From: Asterella californica
Taxonomy: Eukaryota > Streptophyta > Marchantiopsida > Marchantiales > Aytoniaceae
Assembly: GCA_036924285.1 (NCBI GenBank)
Contig: JAYKYS010000009.1
Span: forward strand, 806,001 to 870,000
Direction: 5' to 3'
DNA: 64,000 nucleotides
Shown here: in pieces, positions 34,875-46,212 of the stretch
How positions within the stretch are numbered: the stretch's first letter is position 1
Layout of the letters: each line of letters begins with the position of its first letter
Program-made: the position numbers and the translations under genes
The notes under the pieces: generated by a model
The model's database searches: none
What the model saw: only the letters and a program-made list of their open reading frames with translations
What the model was told of the DNA's origin: nothing

Positions 34875-36108
34875 TCAGAAGTCTTCCAACTGCTGGCCCT
34901 CGATCACCTTGGAAAGCTTCAGCTTCTTCCTAGGAGCAACCTCCATTTCTTGAAGATCGTCCGAGTTTACCATTCCTTCAGTGTGACTGTACTCACTGGC
35001 ACCAAAGTATTCCGGTTTGGGAGCTTCTTCCGGTTCAGATTCGTCTTCTAGAAGACCAACTATCGGATCTTCCGAAGGAAAGACGGTATCTTCGTCTTCT
35101 GAAAGACCAACTGTCGGATCTTTCAAAGGGAAGACGATACTTTCATCTTCTGGAAGCTCTTCTGCCGCAACTTCGTAGCACTCAATGTATCCACAGATCA
35201 CATCTTCTGCTATCTCTGTTACTTCTGTAGTACACAAGTTATTCACCACAAACTCATTGTATCGTTCATCCATGTCAGAAGACGCAGCTGAGTCTTCTGA
35301 AGTGTACCCCTCTGTCCTAGAAGGAGTTTCACCTTGGTGTCCAATCTTGATCCAAGGAAGCGAGACCTTGGTCTTCTCACCTGGCTTGGGTGTAGGATTG
35401 GGAAATCTCAAACGATGTCTTCTCCAATCGGTATTTACATTTGCAGCATACAGCCATGGTCTTCCTATCAACACCTGATATCCAACCCTAGCTACAGGTC
35501 GTAAAATGATGTAAGTGAGATAAAAAGATACTCCCCCAATTACCGTCAAGAGATCTTTCAGTTGCCCCAAAGGTCGTCTTCTGGTCTGGTCCGCCATTCT
35601 GAGGATTCTTGGAGTAGGCTGGAACTCAGTGGAAGCCTAGGACATGCGCCGTTTCTTCAGTCATGATGTTAAGTCCGGAGCCGGAATCAATGGGTACCTT
35701 CTTTAGAAGACAGCCATGGATCTCCATATCAAGTTCTGGGGCTCTCAAGTCCTCATGCTCTATCCTTAAGATCGGGGTGCTCTGGGGAAGTTTAGCTGTT
35801 CTCCTCTTCCTCGATCCTCGAAGCACGGATTGTAACAACCTCCTATAACCACCATTGTCATCCAATAGTTGTTGGAAGGTTACATCCGCATTCTGATTCC
35901 ACAAGTCTCGCAAGAAGTCGTAAGGGGATCGCTTCAGAAGAGTGACGGGTGTTTCCAACAGAGAAGATGTAGTAGCTGCTTCCCAGGGTAGAAGACCAGA
36001 ATGGTGTCTTCCCTTGACTGGGGGCTGCTCCCGTGAGACAGGGGCTGCCGTAGTTGGTGGAGGAAGCTGATGTACTATCTTCCGTCGCTTCTCCAGCTCT
36101 TCTTGCAT
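34875..36108 (-). pseudogene. Element B retropepsin protease and acidic linker
   Basis: Two neighbouring frames on the minus strand. 36108-35626 ends with VPIDSGSGLNIMTEETA (catalytic Asp-Ser-Gly, near 35690). After a stop and frame change at about 35620, 35597-34875 continues with the protease C-terminal strand (YQVLIGRPWLYAANV) and a long Glu/Asp-rich linker with repeated ED(E/P)(S/T)VFP(S/L)(E/K)DP units. The protease matures gag-pol. The motif is intact but the gene is broken. Confidence 0.75.
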
Positions 36109-36225
36109 GATCGATTCAACTTCTTGTCTAATGTCAGGAGCAAAGTACTTCGGATCTTCTCGGTCGTAAGTAGGAGAAGAAGGCCGCTCATGAGAAGATG
36201 ACCTCTCCGTTCGCTGCTTCTTCTT

Positions 36226-38611
36226 CTAGATCTCCTTCTGACGGGATTCTGACTTCCCTTTGCTTCTGGTACTTACCTTGAACACCGCTTCATCCAGGAC
36301 TTCTTCTGGAGGCCAGCTGTCTGAATCCGGGCTAGGGCTCCAAACAGTGCCATCCGCCAAAGTGAAAGAAGAAGCTGCCTCAAGTGGCTTCGTCTTCTGA
36401 GCTGCAGTCGTCTTCTGTAGCTGAGGTTCTTTTCCTTCGCGCTTCCTGGGGTCTGGTTCGTCTTCCTCGATATGGAGACAATCCGTACAATCCTCAGGAT
36501 CTTCTTCTTCTACCGTGATGTGCTGTACCACTGCTAACTCGAGTTTAGAAGCCGATGCAGCTTCTGCAGGAGGCGTGGTCTCTGCAAATCTAACCATTTG
36601 TCGTGGCCGTAAGGTCTGAGGACAATTTTCTGTGAAATGACCTGCTTCCTTATAGTTCCCACACAAGGGCACTTGCCCAATCTGTCTTCACGGATGAGGA
36701 CAGGTGGACCACCAATGTCCTGTCTCTCCACAATTATTGCACACTCCAAGAAGAGGGTTTAGAGGTCGTTGTGATGAAGAAGGTTGCCAGGGCGTCCTGG
36801 TCTGTACATTACTAGCTCTATCCCTAGGTACATAACGATTATATTGGACGAGAGGAGTAGGAGTGAAGGGTTGTATCGTCTCGATCCTATAGCAAGTTTC
36901 CCCACTGGGATCGTGTAGATATCCCTCATCGTCTTGTTCCCAGCCTGCCCAATTGACAGCTTGGTCCTGCGTACACTGATCTTTGGTGTGCCCGGAAGAG
37001 TTACAAAGATTGCACCAAAGGTTTGGCCGGGAAGCCGTAGGTTGCTTCCGCTTGTCCTTCTGGTTCAGAAGATGAACTTTCAGATCGGCAAACTGCTTCA
37101 GCACTTCATCGATACGGGGATCAGGTGCAGACTGAATGATCTGAGTTTGAGGCATCTTCTGCAGAACTTCTTCCCTTGATCGTGTCTTCTCCTTCTTCTT
37201 CTTCTGTGTCTTCTTCTCTTGTTCAGATTCTGATTCTGAACTTTCGATAGTAGACTCTTCAGAAGTAGAGGATACTTCCAAATCACTGTTATCAGTTTCA
37301 GTGGACTTGGACTTCCTCTTGGACTTCCTAGAAGACTTCTTTGACTTCTTGGACTTCTTCGAGGTCTTCTTTCTGTCTTTCGTCATATTCCGAGTGATGC
37401 TCGAGGTTTCATACTGCTCGGCATGCTTCTGTACTTCTACTAAATCATCACCACCTCCCCTTCTGCAGTACAACTCCATATCCTAAGACAATCCTCACAA
37501 GTATCAGTCCACGGCTTGCTGGGTGCAATAACTGGGTCTTCCTTGGTTCTGAGGGATGTGATCCAAGAGGTCTTCAAACCTCTCGGTGTAATCCCGCAGT
37601 GTCTCTTTCTTCTTCCGTTCGAGTCTCTGAAGTTCTATGAGGGTCATCCGATCATAGCCCACTCCTCTGAACCTTTTCAAAAAAGCTGCCTTCAGAGTAG
37701 CCCAAGCGGTCATACTAACCCATCATCCAACATTTTACTCATCCATTTCCTTCCCTTCCCTACGATCAAACTGAGAAATACACGGAGTCGACATCCGAGT
37801 CTTCCTTGTTGGAGCGAGAGATAGTCTCAAACATCGTGATGAAGTCGTCCGCGTCAGCATCATCGTCGTACGGATGGTACTTCTGTCGAGTGTGGGAAGC
37901 CATGTCGATTGCCGGCTGGTGCGACTGCCAACTTCTTCCTCCCTCAGGCCCAGGTGGTGGAGATGGTCTTCTCAAAGGTCTAGGCCTGTCTGAATCACGA
38001 AGGTCGTCTTCTAAGTCAGAACTACTGTCGCTGTCGTCTTCTGAGGCGTCTGGAACAATCTCCTCTAGTCTTCCTTCACCTTGAGAAGCTTCTTCCGCCC
38101 TGGAGAAGACGTCTTCCGAGTAACCAGTACCAAAATCTACTTTATACACGTGATCACCCGGTTGGCTTCTGTCTTCTCCAAAGATTATGCTCGAGATGGA
38201 GGGTTCTTCCAACTCTACTGATCGGATCTTCCTGAGCTCTTCTTCTTTCCTTTGGTGTCTCAAGGATATCCGCTGCTCTCTAGAAGCGGTTCCCTGGGAT
38301 GAATGTACCCACTCAGGATCTTTACCCGTGCGTCTTCTGCTTCTTCCTCTGGTTGGAGGAATCCACCAGAGTGCTGAGAAGAGATGTCCCTCTTCTTCTA
38401 AACTAGATCCGGCAGATCGAATGACTGAACAACCGATCACATGTTCGGAACGTCTTCTTCTCCTGCTTCTTGTTGTACTCACTGCAGTCTTCCAAGATCG
38501 AGTCTTCCAAGAAGCTCTTGGAAGCGGGAAATCGGCTTCTTCCAGTTCCCCCTGATGTATCTCATCAACTTCTGATTGCGGTTCTTGTCTTCTAGCAAGA
38601 TAGAGTCCCAC
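36226..38611 (-). pseudogene. Element B gag
   Basis: Minus-strand pieces: 38611-37766 (acidic N-terminal part ending near KYHPYDDDADADDF), 37713-37504 (gag core, AAFLKRFRGVGYDRMTLIEL), 37479-36688 (Lys/Ser-rich spacer, knuckles CNLCNSSGHTKDQC at about 37010 and CNNCGETGHWWSTC at about 36735), an in-frame TGA near 36686, and 36672-36226 with a third knuckle CGNYKEAGHFTENC whose second cysteine has become tyrosine. The layout mirrors T1 gag. Frameshifts between pieces and the TGA make it a pseudogene. The first residue of the 38611 piece is a GTG, so the true start is uncertain. Confidence 0.75.
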
Positions 38612-38710
38612 AACACATTCAACTACAATCGAAGTTAGTTCGAAATGAAACTAACTACTTGCACACAGATCCAGGAAGCTTAGAACAAAAATTACTAAGA
38701 TGAAATCTCC

Positions 38711-38727
38711 GACAGCGGCGTCAAAAA
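38711..38727 (-). other. tRNA primer binding site of element B
   Basis: The minus strand reads TTTTTGACGCCGCTGTC, one mismatch from the TTTTGGCGCCGCTG of T1, just inside the LTR end (TGGTGCTCAC on the plus strand from 38728). GTGGGAACGATATC lies about 60 bases upstream, as in T1. Confidence 0.6.
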
Positions 38728-40274
38728 TGGTGCTCACTATATGTAGTGTCGCAGGATTACTCCTTTTGCCCATTTAGTATACAAGATATCGTTCCCACAG
38801 AGGATTTGCACAAGTAACGCTGCTCTAAGTTCTAAGATCTGTTCAAACACACAAACACACAGGTTTTGCCTAGAAATCCTGTCTTCTCACAAAACCACAC
38901 GTCTTCCAGACACGTCAAAAGGTGCTCTGGACCTAAACAAACAACTACTAACTAAAATATCACACAACTATTCACAGAGAAGCTCGAGAAGACGCTTCCT
39001 GCTTCCAGGTTGCTTCTTCCGGTCTTCTCGATACCGTCTTTCCGAAGCAATTCTCGGCTTCTGGGGATCAACTCGGCTTCTCACACCTCCAGAAGACTGC
39101 TCCTGCTTCGCAGAAGTCGACTAGCAACGGCTGTTACACCTTACTCACTCTCACATTCCAACGGGTTAGATTAATCACAGGGTGTATGCCCCCTGTAACC
39201 TTCCCAGGCTTCTGCCTACGAAAATGGTCTTCCTGCAGCACTACAACGACATTCACCTTCACAGAAGCTCAATAGAAATCTCGGAAGCTCACTAGAAGAA
39301 GGTAAGAAGATGGGGAAGATGAGAGAAGATGGGGAAGAAGAGAAAATTCAAACAAGAGAAAACAAGATGAAAAGGAGAAATTAAGATTCCGACAGGCTTC
39401 TAGTCCGGATCTTGACTAACAAGCCATCCCTGCTTGTAATAGTTTGGGGAGGAAGACAACAAACGTGCGTACAGTTGCACCGTCTTCTACTTGAGGATGT
39501 CGTCTTCTGCTGTGGGAATAAGGCTTCTTTCTTCTTCTCTTTGCTGCTCCGACTACTCTGTTTTCTGAGATCCCTTATCCATAAGACCGTCCGTACGTAG
39601 ATCCTAAGTGCTCCATTGAACGAGCCAAGCTGCAATTCCACAACTGCTGACAGTCACCGCCACTCAAGAAGAACGCTTCCCATGCACAATTGGGAATGAA
39701 TCCAAGAAAAACCCACCACCCAGAAGACATGGACAAAGCTTCTGCACTCAAATTTGCAATCCATTCCTCAAGAAGAAATCACATTGGAATTGGGAAGCTC
39801 ACTCCCTCTACTTCCTGCGCCTACTCCTCGACACTCCAGTCTAGCTAACAGGACTCCACGAGGATGCCGTTCTCTGTTCCTATACTGTCCACTACCTCTA
39901 TCTACATCTTCGAACCATTGCTGGTAACGAGCATGCAGACCTCTTCGGTATAATCCCAGTCTATTCGTATGTCTCTAACATCGGATGTAGTGTGTGTGAA
40001 GAACTAGATTTTCTACTCTTCGATCCTACTTATGCCTTCTACCACGAGAAAATAGAGGAGACGACCACCAGGGAGAGATGGGCGCTGTCAGAAGGCTGCC
40101 ACTCCACATGCAAGCCGTTTTCCTTTTCCTGATTAGCCATCCACCTTGTTGTTCCTACGCTACCTATGCTGCTATGGTTTCCTAACTAATTTTACACTGA
40201 AAAACTGCCACCCTTAAGATAGCATGTTCGGTCCTACTAAGTTTGAAAATGTCAACGTCGGTTGTGGTTACTTT

Positions 40275-42595
40275 CTACTCTGATTGCTCGGAGGTAATCT
40301 CTACTTGATCTGCTCCTACCGGAGCTCCTAACGCGGCTTCTGATAAGCTAGGAAGCCCTGCGAACACCTCGGGTAACACTGAGGTGGCTTCCTCCTCATC
40401 GTTCTTCGCTGGCCCTGCTGTCGCTGCTGCTGCTTCTTCCTCGGCTTCGGCTTCGGCTTCGGCTTTGGCTTCGGCTTCGGAAGACATAAGCGTCTTCTGG
40501 GAAGCGGAGTCGAGTGGTGCTTCCTCGCTCTTCTGGAGCATCAGTTCGGTACTAGAGACCATGGCGACCTCATAGGGGTCCGGGGAAGTCGCTTCCTCCA
40601 CGCGGAATACCTGGGAAGACGGTTCTTCTTCCTGTCTTCCGAGGCATCTTCCGGAGTCTTCTCGGCTTCCAACGCTGTCACTACCAAATGCATAGTGAGG
40701 TCGAACTCCTCCTTCTCCATGTCGGCACCGATCGATGGTACTAGGGCTGGGGAAGATGTAGTTACCGGTGGCGGAGTCGGGGGAAGTCCATAGAGTGTCT
40801 TCACCCCCTCTATCTGCCTATCCAAGTACCGGAACATACTATCCTTGCACTCTACCAACATCGCCTTGGAATCATCGTTCCACTCTCTAGCCAAGGTAAG
40901 CAACTTCCTATCCGCGGTGAAGTTGAACTTCTTCCGAAGCGCTTCCATCGACTGTGCTAGCATCTCCTGCGCACGAGCTTCCGCTGCTTCCCGTTGCATC
41001 TTCTCGGCTGCAACTCGCGCTTCTGCGGCTTCCCGCTGCGTCTTCCATCTTGTCTTCTCCTCTGCTAGGGCGGTGATCTTCCCCCGAACTCGGAGAACCT
41101 CTTGGTCTCACTGCTGTAAACGCGCCTGCAACTCCTGGTTGCTCTTCTTCAGTTGGGTCAGCTCCTTGGCAGAAGCGGCTGCTTCCGCCTTGTACCTCGC
41201 TGCGAGCTTCTCCGTGGTGCGGAGACTAACTTTCAGCGCTTCTGTCTTCTTCTGGCTTTCTTCCTGACGCATCAAGGTGCGCAGACCGAATCCAGGCCGT
41301 AAGGACTTCTCCTGAGCCTTCGCTCTCTTCTCCAGCAACTCCATAGCTGGCTGGATCTCGATGTGGAAGAAGGCGCTGAATTCTTCCAGTCTTCTTCCCG
41401 CGGAAGACAGGTTCATCTCCACAATCCGATCAGAGGTGTCGACCTTGTCTTCCAGAGGTAAGGATGCCTCTTCTACCACTATGGCCTTCGGCTTCCGCAC
41501 ACGGGAAGAAGCTACTCTCCTCATCTTCCGGGGTGGAAGATCTCTCCCCATGGTAGAAGCGGTCCTCTTCACTACGCTTCCTCGCATCGCAGTAGGAGTA
41601 TCCATCCATCCTTCATCTTCTGGAGTCTTCGGAAGACTCCCTGGTGTGATAGAAGCGGTCTTCTGCTCCGGTCGGGTACTCAGCGGCTCTTCCTGCGAGT
41701 CAGACTCCGATCCCGAATGAATGAGGGAGGTGGTCTTCCTAGGTACACTTCTAGGACCCATCTTCCTCGGAGGCGTGGCGTCTTCCGACCCACTGGAGTC
41801 GTCTTTCCTCACCAGAAGCGTCTTCTGATGAGTGCCGGGCCTCAGCTGTGGCATCAGAGTGGGAGGGGGAGTCGCGGCTGCTGCTCGGTCGTCTTCTTTC
41901 GAGGTCTCCTCCTTCGCCTCATGTTGTCCTGTTGGCCCATACTTCACCAACTGATCTTCCGTGAGATCTCTCATAGCTACGTACAAGGAACATAGGAAAG
42001 GTGTCAAGTGTCCTCCTGCCGGAATACCTAAGTACGCTAGCTCCGCTTGTACATACACGTGGAAGAATGCGCCCCAGTTGACGGGCACTCCTTCATCGCA
42101 CACTGCTTCCAGGAACTCCACGTCCTGATCTCCCAGGTACCTCGTCTTCTGCACTTTCTCCTTGGGAAAGAGATGCAGAAACAGCTTCGTCAGAAGTCGC
42201 TTCTTCGGCTCCCGATAAGACTCTACCTTCCATCCGTTCCTCCCCTGCCTGTCCTCCATGAAGAGGCAAGTTGTGCTTCCAGGCACATGCCACTCACTCA
42301 CGATCCTGGGTAAGATCTTCTTCTCGAGCCAATAACCTCAGTCCTCGGATTCTGGCCTGTGGAAGGCCCTACGCCACCAATCTTCAGTCCAGGAAGATGG
42401 TCTTCCTTGAGCTACTCCTGCCTTCACAAGTACACGGTTGCGAGGCGGTAAAGCTGCCCAAACCTCCTCCAGAAGACCTTGGTCGGCGAGGTTCCAATCC
42501 CACAGGAAGAAGTCGAGACCCAACTCCTTGAGGAAGGGTGTGACCTCGGCCAACTCCGTTGCGGGTAACACCAACCCTTGAGGATGCATCGACAT
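40275..42595 (-). pseudogene. LTR-borne coiled-coil protein of element B (broken)
   Basis: On the minus strand, 42595 to 40541 is one frame interrupted by TGA at 42338 and at about 41108; after a frame change, 40601-40275 completes it. In total about 770 codons. The N-terminal part is aromatic and helical (LKELGLDFFLWDWNL, GAFFHVYVQAELAYLGIP), then a Ser/Pro/Lys-rich disordered part with basic clusters (PPRKMRRVASSRVRKPK), a long coiled coil (EKLAARYKAEAAASAKELTQ; VAAEKMQREAAEARAQEM) and an Ala-Glu dipeptide run near 40440-40480. The same architecture as the T1 protein at 5364-3698, including LKELGL near the start. No named family recognised. The nuclear location suggested by the basic clusters is inference. 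Confidence 0.6.
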
Positions 42596-43598
42596 ACTTG
42601 GAAATCTATTGCACTAAGCCACACGTACTTACTGTGAGCTGAAGGCTCAGTCCTTCCCAAGTGCCCACAGTCTAGCTCCTACTTCTCAGAAGACGAAACT
42701 AGTCTTCCAGAAGACAGCTACTCCGTCTTCCGGTATTCTAACAGTGCTTCCTAGATAGCTCTCGTCTTTCGAGCTATATCTAAACAACCCTAACTAAGCA
42801 AGGCCTCGCATGGATTACCAAGAAGACAACCCACCTTGCATTACATCCTACTTTCTATCAGAAGATATAAGATTCACGAGACGTAGAGTGCATAACAAGT
42901 TCAGAAGACGATTGCGAGCTCCTGCGGTGACAATGGCCTCTAGGAAGACTCTCGAGACAGCTTCCGATTCAATGTCTTTCTCGGAAGACCTCCCGAAGTC
43001 AGGCTTCCCTTCACTGATCTCACTTGTCTTCTTCTTCCTACGCGCAATCTATCCTCACAACAGACTCAAGACATTTGCACTCTGTTCTTCTGACTTCTCA
43101 CCTCTCATACACACTCAGAAGAAGCTTGCTGCTCGATGGGAAGACATGACCCTCGACCATCTCTCCAGATTCTGCCAGCAAGACTCCTCACGACTCTCTC
43201 CTAAGTTCGGGAAGAAGAAGGAATGGCTGCTATGAGTCGGACAGAAGAGATCCGAAATGGACCCTCACGTCTTCTCGCGCATTTTGCCAGCCATTCTAGT
43301 CTTCTAGTCTCTCTAGGAAGATGTGGATTTGAGAAGCTTGGAAGACCGAGAGGCACAAGCCTAGTTCCCGACTTCCAACTTCTCGAAATAACAAACAACT
43401 CACCACGCCACTCAGGATTTGTACCAAGCCTCTCTTAACACCAAACCAAAGCAAATCCACTCTTGATACGAATTGTGTACAGTCATCTTCCGAAGACAGT
43501 CAGGCTTCCGAAGCGTCTTCCGAAGATGTTCAGATCTTCCAAAGCATCTTCTGTCCAAGGTTTCAGGAGTAGAGGGGTGGTAGGATAGGGAAATTGAT
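42596..43598 (-). other. Non-coding part of the B LTR
   Basis: About 1 kb with dense GTCTTC/GAAGAC and CTTCCGAAG words. No supported gene. Presumed U3/leader of the LTR-borne frame. Confidence 0.4.
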
Positions 43599-43967
43599 AG
43601 CTGGGCTCTCCAATTTGAGGGCTAGGGATAGAGAAGCTCGAATTGAACTCGGGAAGAAGCACGAAGATGTCTGACGAAAATTGGGCAGTGCTTCCGCGTC
43701 CAATGTCACAATAGGAAAATAGGGATGGGAGAATTGATCGATCAGGTTGCTTGCAAACCACCAGGGAAGCGCGGGGGATACCAAACAAAGGCGAGAAGCA
43801 GTGGAAAGAGAAAAGAACATGGGAAGAACCTCTACTATCTTCTGTCTGCTTCCCGAGTTGTCTTTTTCTTCCGCGCGCTTCCGGCTCTAGTCCGAGCTCC
43901 AATGCGACCCCACCAAGCTACTTCCGCTGTCAGCTCCTGACTACGCCTCAATTGATCAAGACTTCCA
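43599..43967 (-). repeat. Empty-site copy of the segment into which element A inserted
   Basis: Reads TAGCTGGGCTCTCC, then CTAGGGATAGAGAAGC without interruption, then the sequence matching 25396-25735. In the left copy the same position holds element A between GTAG repeats. This proves the limits of A and its target. Confidence 0.9.
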
Positions 43968-44640
43968 CCTTCAAAAACTCCTCCCTGCGGCTTAAAACCG
44001 CACACACCGCACAAATGGATCGTCTAAATTAATATCCACTTACTTGACAGATAGATTTAGCTACCCTGAACCCAACAAGACTCCAAACAAGCCGTTTGGA
44101 GTTCCCCTTGCAAAACCACACAAGAAATTTGATCGCAAGTTGCAAAAAACTGACCTAAATCGACTCCCTGCGGCTTAAACTCGCTCACCACACCCAAACC
44201 AACAATCCAATTCACGTACAGTCTTCTCCTATGCGTAGATGAAGACTCCTTGATCGTGTAGGCACCAAGAACGAAGAGCTTGGCTCACCGATCGCAAAGA
44301 ACAACTCAGCCTCAGATCGCAGACGAACGAAAATCTGATGTAAACGCTTCCCTGCGAGCCAATTTCACTCAGAACTCCCAAACCGCCTAATGAAACTTCG
44401 TATCGTCTTCAATTTCCTATAGAACTCGTTGTTCTGATCCCGATGGATCCAAGGATAGCAAGTTTGGACTCCGGAACGGCCCGAACGGTCCAACTCTCCT
44501 TCACATGTAATTGAAAACTCTCAAATCTGCTTCTTGCGTCTCAATTTCTCTCTGTACACATCCCCCGATCCGTCTCTTCAAGAACCGTCTTAACCCACAC
44601 GTAGCCTGCACAGATCTAAACCCAACGACGCCTTGCACGC
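43968..44640 (-). repeat. Internal LTR fragment of C family
   Basis: Matches about 46820-47495 of the C2 LTR (CTTAAAACCGCACACACCGC; CCTTGCACGC). No 157-bp units and no LTR ends. Confidence 0.8.
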
Positions 44641-46042
44641 AATGCAGATTGCAACCAGATCACCCATATCCACTACTGTATCAATATCTAGTTGTTGTAT
44701 GTCTGCAACCAGATCGACCATGTCCATTGTCTGCACCCCAACCATCTCCTTCGGTTGTGCAGGATCGTCCTCCATTGCCTGTATAGGAAGAATAGTTTCA
44801 TGTTGAACCTTATCCTCCCCAACTTGCTTCTCTGAAAAAATCTCTTCCTGTCCCTTCTTCTCGCTCTGCATCGTAGATGCAGTATCCAACTTGAGCTCGT
44901 TTGGATCCATGTGCTCACCCAAATCATCCATATGGAGATCATGCTCAATCTCCTCCACCCTAGCACCATAACTTGTAGCTTTGATAGCTACAACTGAATG
45001 TGCCGCAAAGTAATCATCCACCAATCTCTTCATCCCTCCTTTACCAACGTTGGCTTGAAGGAGAGTACCTGTACTTTTGAACCCAACATTTCCATCCTCC
45101 AAAAAAATAACCTCTCGTTGCAAAGACTCTGCAAAGTCGATGCAATCATCTCGGTGATGGTCAGTACCATCACACCACAGGCAGTGATGTACCCAAGCTG
45201 GTTTGGGTACAGGCTCCATCTTGATCGACGATCTCTTATCCTCCAATCTAGTAACCTTAGCTTGATGTAGGTCCTCGTGGTTGGATCCTTCTCCTCACCA
45301 CAATCGGAGGTTGAACCTCAAATACTACCTGAACTGGTGTCAACCTTGTAACCCTTTCCCTTGTACGTCTCCAGAAAAGAAGCTCAACCGCGTCATGCAC
45401 AATCTCCCAATTCCTTGTCAACCCTTTTTCTTCCTCTCCATCCTCCACAAGTAGCTCCAGTTGTTCCTGCCATGGTTCATCCGCAGCTTGAAGAAACAGC
45501 TCTGTCTTGTAGCTCTCCAAGGTTAGCTTGTCCACCCGAGGTAGTTGAGAGAATTGTCTCTCAAACTCCTTTAACAGCTCTGTAGGCTGTAAACCCTTGC
45601 TGGATCCGTTGACCCATCCCAAAAATGATTTCTTGGTTACTCGATCTGAGTTTCCCAAGAAATACTCCTCCATCAGCGCATGTGAAAATGTATCCCAGTT
45701 CCTCCCAAAACGCTTTGCTAGACCCTTCACATGCTCCCTTATCTCAGGCATCGCAGCGAGTTCGAACGTCTCGATTATCTCCTTCTCCGGTACCCAAACC
45801 AAATCCATCTCCGTCTTGTAACATCTCAAGTACTTTGAGATGTCTCTCCCATCAAATAGATCGAGCTTGTCGATCATCCTTCGAAGCGCCTTCGTCCCCA
45901 AAGCCTCTTTTTGTTGGTTCATTTGCTCTTGTCGCATAAATAAAGTGAAGGCTTGAAACAAACGTGCAATTACTGCATCCAACTGCACCCCTGGTATCCT
46001 CTCTGATCGGTCCATCCCGTCCATAGTCATGGCTCGTCCCAT
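44641..46042 (-). pseudogene. gag-like gene of C2 (frameshifted and truncated)
   Basis: Homologous to the C gag. ATG at 46042; first frame to 45257, then a frame change near 45250, second frame 45246-44641 with the knuckle CLWCDGTDHHRDDC (about 45180). The last residues of the second frame are encoded by LTR sequence after the join at 44640. It lacks about the last 60 codons of the C protein. Confidence 0.8.
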
Positions 46043-46212
46043 CCTCCCATCCTCCCATGATCCCAAGCATCTATATATCCATCATCCCAGGTCCGCAACA
46101 TCCTCCCGAACAACCATATCCATCTTCATCCTCGTTCATGATTGTTGATCTCTTCTTCCAGTTCAAACACAGAAATCTCCACCCCAGACCTTCACGTCGA
46201 GTTCACCACCGA

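Larger units (their letters stand above)
17669..43967 (-). mobile_element. Tat-like LTR retrotransposon B (carries nested elements A and C)
   Basis: Minus-strand order: long LTR (43967-38728) with an internal frame, primer site (38727-38711), gag (38611-36226), protease (36108-34875), RT (34868-33942), integrase (33941-33328 and 27146-26383), purine tract and a truncated 3' LTR (25979-25392 plus 17704-17669). Element C (27151-33323) interrupts the integrase and element A (17705-25391) interrupts the 3' LTR. Stops, frameshifts and loss of RNase H show B is dead. The left end is cut off at 17669 and the right end at 43967. Confidence 0.7.
38728..43967 (-). repeat. Long 5' LTR of element B with an internal coding frame (right end cut)
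   Basis: The inner end is set by the primer site. The outer segment 43599-43967 is the same sequence that follows the B integrase on the left (17669-17704 plus 25392-25735). That is what two LTRs of one element should show, and it implies an LTR of at least 5.2 kb. The LTR contains U3-like DNA (43967-42596), a coding frame (42595-40275) and about 1.5 kb of non-coding DNA rich in CTTC/GAAG (40274-38728). The outer end was lost when C2 sequence was joined at 43967/43968. Confidence 0.55.

Noticed and set aside
40384..40575. Ala/Ser-repeat plus-strand frame
   Set aside because: Shadow of the Ala-Glu dipeptide run of the B LTR-borne protein.
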